Shown one piece after another: positions 63,437 through 64,000 of a stretch of DNA of 64,000 nucleotides; positions within the stretch are counted from its first letter, which is position 1, and the number at the start of each line of letters is the position of its first letter. Below the pieces are notes generated by a model, which was not told the origin of the DNA, made no database searches, and saw only the letters and a program-made list of their open reading frames with translations. Both the position numbers and the translations under genes were made by a program. Origin of the DNA: a bacterium (GTDB lineage Bacteria > Bacillota > Bacilli > Lactobacillales > Streptococcaceae); NCBI GenBank assembly GCA_905221325.1, contig CAJNCS010000005.1, forward strand, positions 62,001 to 126,000, in the 5' to 3' direction.

Positions 63437-64000
<564 letters not shown>

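Overview
The window is chromosomal DNA of a mitis-group Streptococcus (S. mitis, S. oralis or S. pneumoniae and close relatives). The evidence is a choline-binding CHAP hydrolase, a dltXABCD operon, an adcRCBA zinc operon, a pneumococcal-type N-glycan degradation cluster, a CtsR-controlled clpC and a moderately AT-rich genome with streptococcal promoters. Most gene neighbourhoods follow the order I remember from pneumococcal chromosomes, but polA lies next to a cbpD-like gene, and a small cassette (about 7.8-8.8 kb) and an IS200-type insertion interrupt that order. No tRNA, rRNA, CRISPR array or prophage was found.

Layout. 1-860: end of the replicative helicase gene and veg. 866-2030: a cbpD-like choline-binding hydrolase behind a probable competence (SigX) site. 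2115-4795: polA, possibly leaderless. 4818-7805: TPP riboswitch and a thiamine-precursor ABC transporter. 7806-8770: accessory cassette of two related small membrane proteins and a 56-residue HTH protein. 8867-11860: ctsR-clpC. 11899-14628: NAD salvage operon (nadR, pnuC, NrtR-like regulator). 14646-17732: small membrane protein, Ser-rich lipoprotein, dus and hslO. 17919-22515: dltXABCD. 22585-24740: wall-anchored 5'-nucleotidase. 24729-28313: adcRCBA. 28321-28803: non-coding region with two inverted pairs of DnaA-box-like sequences.

28804-39656: glycan degradation by a GH29 fucosidase, GH92, GH125 and GH38 mannosidases, a ROK sugar kinase and a GH20 hexosaminidase. Together they could strip fucose, mannose and GlcNAc from host N-glycans. 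39719-44577: duplicated-module lipoprotein and a carbohydrate ABC transporter (two permeases and a lipoprotein, no ATPase) with a CcpA site at its promoter. 44939-46160: OFA-type MFS transporter. 46180-46925: IS200-like element. 47061-49029: trhO and a DUF4299-like protein. 51945 down to 49092: a PadR-led membrane-stress-type operon. 52081-53247: CynX/NimT-like MFS transporter. 53466-56419: glycosyltransferase and CapD-like sugar-nucleotide enzyme. 58718 down to 56515: serine dehydratase and a HAD phosphatase. 58959-59585: LysM protein. 59793-63347: amino-acid binding protein with argGH. 63351-64000: promoter, a long highly structured leader and the start of mnmA.

Most interesting: the roughly 290-nt structured leader of mnmA (nested inverted repeats of 63437-63593, a 17-bp direct repeat and a further 54-nt hairpin), the paired DnaA-box palindromes at 28546 and 28743, and the small-membrane-protein/HTH cassette between thiZ and ctsR. 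Coordinates and motifs were read by eye; family names come from recognition, not from a search.
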